60,000 nt of DNA, taken from the NCBI RefSeq assembly GCF_032854445.1, contig NC_088297.1:23449127-23509126 (forward strand). The letters run 5' to 3'. Of this stretch, positions 57,956 through 60,000 are shown piece after piece; the first letter of the stretch is position 1; every line of letters starts with the position of its first letter. The stretch is from Liolophura sinensis (Eukaryota; Mollusca; Polyplacophora; Chitonida; Chitonidae). Below the pieces are notes generated by a model. The model had not been told where the DNA came from, did not search any database, and saw nothing but the letters and a program-made list of their open reading frames with translations. A program made the translations under genes and the position numbers.

Positions 57956-59330
57956 TGGCTTGTGTTTTAATCCCTGCCTAACAGTCCACTCCCCCCTCCC
58001 TCCCCCACTCTTCTCCTCCCTCAAAAACTGGTCACCAAATCACTATACCTGGACGTGCCTCAAACTGAATGTATCCTGTCTCCTGCAAAGCTAATGGGCT
58101 GAACACCCACAGAATGTGTCTAAACCTGGAGGGTGGGGTCTCTGGAGTAGGACTATAAAACTCTGACAGAAACATACAGGTGCAGGTCACGTAACCATGG
58201 TTACAAGAGGTTAATAAAGAAAGTATGTTGTGCAAGTATACAATGTTTCGCAGCGCACAATGCGAACATTCAACTCCCCAGTTATATCCCGCCATGTTTT
58301 TGTTGTGTACACCCAAACCTGTATACATCTACATGTATTCAACCCGGCATCATCCAGGGCCAAAATTAAAATATTGCTTGTTTGATATTACATGCCTTTT
58401 ATAACCAAAGAGGGCAGGTAGGTGGGTTTTTTTTTTTTTTTCGCATATGGGAAGAACAATGGTAGAATCCTGTTCAACAGATTGAACACAATTAAACTTC
58501 CTCAACACTGATCAGAACACAGTACTAAATTATATCACCCTACATTTAGCATTTCTCAAAACAAGTATTCTTAGACCTTTGCGATAAAGCTGACAGGCAG
58601 ACAATTTGTTAAACATTTTTATGAGTACTACTGCATAATTGAAGTCAACAGTTTGTGCTAGCATTTTCAGGCCCAAAAGGGGGCTAGGGTGTGAAAATAT
58701 AACCAGAATCCAGTCCAGCTGATACTTTTGACTAAGTGAAGCGGAACCTGATGACATAGTAAAATAAAATTTATACTGAGAAATCTGTTTCCATTTTCCT
58801 AATTTTGAGCTTTCCTATCTTTGTGAAATGTAGGGGATTCTTCCTTCATGTGAAAAATCAAACATTTCTTCTATCTTCAATACATCATTCAATTTACATA
58901 CTGTCCAAAACCCTGAAGAATGTCAGCACCCAAGAAGGCTTCAGCTCAGATCACCAGCTTTGAGCTAATTTACAGTCCAAAACATTACTACATGAGGAAG
59001 AGGACAGCCAAAATCATGTTGTGTTGCACGAAGGTTAAAGGATGTAACATATCAGCTTTGAGTTTGTATGAAAACTTCCCTATATCCATTTAGAAATGCA
59101 CCTGCCCTTTCTAATGTCAGTAATGCCATTTCCAATTCATAACAATGTATCACTGAACAGATACCGTTTCTATCCACCAAAGTTTTCTCAGCATCTGGCA
59201 GTGGTGACCTGTTTCCTTGAACATCTTTCAATGATTATCCCTCAAAATGAGTCACTAAACTGAAATCTTGACTCCCTGTGTGGAAACACAAGGACACTGG
59301 TCATCAGTTCAGTAAAGTATACATCCCACA
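57956..59330. other. Intergenic, nothing recognised
   Basis: Contains a C-rich tract (about 57985-58005) and a T run at 58427-58441. No supported gene. Confidence 0.4.
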
Positions 59331-59335
59331 AAAAT

Positions 59336-59393
59336 ATGGCAACATTATTTTACAGCATCATTTTCGCCGTTATCTATTTGGGTATCCAAACAG
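59336..59393 (+). CDS. Possible first coding exon with signal peptide
   Basis: ATG at 59336 opens 19 codons plus one base and ends CAAACAG before GTAAGGG, a strong donor in phase 1. The peptide MATLFYSIIFAVIYLGIQT is hydrophobic throughout, as a signal peptide would be. Short signal-peptide exons ending in phase 1 are common in genes for secreted or cell-surface modular proteins. The rest would lie beyond the right edge, with the SINE at 59537 in the intron. No transcript evidence, so this is a suggestion. Confidence 0.4.
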
Positions 59394-59536
59394 GTAAGGG
59401 TGAAAACACTTCACAGGTATTTCCATCTACCAGCATTGGATCCCTATTCCCCTCGATGCTCTATAAGACCGACTTTGTTCAGCAGCGAGAGAGGAAATCG
59501 TAAGCCAAAGAATCGCCTGTGAACTTTTATTATTAG

Positions 59537-59868
59537 GGAGTGAGTAAGTGCTTGGGATTTAACGTCCTACTTAACAATTTTTCAGTTGAAAAAATCCTTA
59601 ATGTGCATGAATTGTGCCTCCTTGTTGCAGGACAGATTTTCACCGCTCTTTTATCTAGTGCTGCTTCATTGAAATGCCTCGCCCAAGCCATTATACCAAT
59701 ACGGGTCAACCAGTCATTGCACTATCCCCTTAATGCAGAAAGCCAAGCCAGGAAGTTACAACTTCCTCTTTTTTACAGTCTTAGGTGTGATCTGACCCAG
59801 GATTTACCCTGAATCTACCACTCCCAAAGCGGACGCTCTACCAACTAAAGTATCGGAGCCAGTCCACA
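59537..59868 (-). mobile_element. SINE family B, near full length
   Basis: agtgagtaagtgcttgggat tail, tgcctccttgttgcaggaca, attataccaatacgggtcaa, and a tRNA-like end with gcggacgctctaccaactaa (minus: TTAGTTGGTAGAGCGTCCGC, an A-box region). Same family as 45692-46042. Confidence 0.87.
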
Positions 59869-59954
59869 AGATTACGGACAGATTGGCAAAGAGAAATTGT
59901 CAAACACTGATATGACCCAGCTGTCATTAGTACGACAGATAACTTAACAGGCAG

Positions 59955-59957
<3 letters not shown>

Positions 59958-59997
<40 letters not shown>
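59958..59997. repeat. TA dinucleotide microsatellite
   Basis: About 20 uninterrupted ta units at the right edge; it may continue outside. Confidence 0.97.
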
Positions 59998-59999
<2 letters not shown>

Positions 60000-60000
60000 T

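Overview
The window is animal nuclear DNA. It has spliced genes with GT-AG introns, tRNA-headed SINEs in many copies, and an unusually heavy load of minisatellites. The SINE types and marine-invertebrate style of the repeats suggest a lophotrochozoan, perhaps a bivalve or other mollusc or a brachiopod. This is inference, and no species is claimed.

Left edge (1-5,200, minus strand): the first two coding exons of a gene like failed axon connections (FAXC). Exon 1 (4739-4851) encodes a membrane anchor and exon 2 (953-1092) the start of the GST/thioredoxin-like domain. The gene runs off the left edge. Its first intron holds a donor-derived minisatellite and two blocks of TGACGTA-containing repeats.

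Centre (9,471-44,137, minus strand): a complete TRANK1-like gene (TPR and ankyrin repeat-containing protein 1). I reconstructed 21 coding exons. Every junction is GT-AG, all phases agree, and the total is 10,014 nt, or 3,337 residues plus stop. The order is three TPR+ankyrin modules, a superfamily-1 (UvrD-like) helicase domain with motifs I, II, III, IV, V and VI, a long helical region, a CCCH zinc finger, a CxxC...HxxxxxH element and a basic tail. Its introns hold SINEs, two foldback elements, a 67-bp minisatellite of about 36 copies, a 47-bp minisatellite of about 30 copies, and a possible nested intronless gene (24646-25035).

Right part (44,140-60,000): no confirmed gene. It is mostly tandem arrays (36, 23, about 31 and 55 bp units) and SINEs. 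A signal-peptide-like first exon lies on the plus strand at 59336-59393.

The most unusual observation is that three exon ends have been tandemly amplified together with their 5' splice sites, giving rows of extra donors at the start of the intron: FAXC exon 1, TRANK1 exon 3 and TRANK1 exon 7. Exons 3 and 7 are homologous exons of the internally triplicated TRANK1 N-terminus. The 67-bp array in the largest intron looks like a row of 3' splice sites, and the 55-bp satellite appears to derive from the tRNA-like head of the resident SINE.
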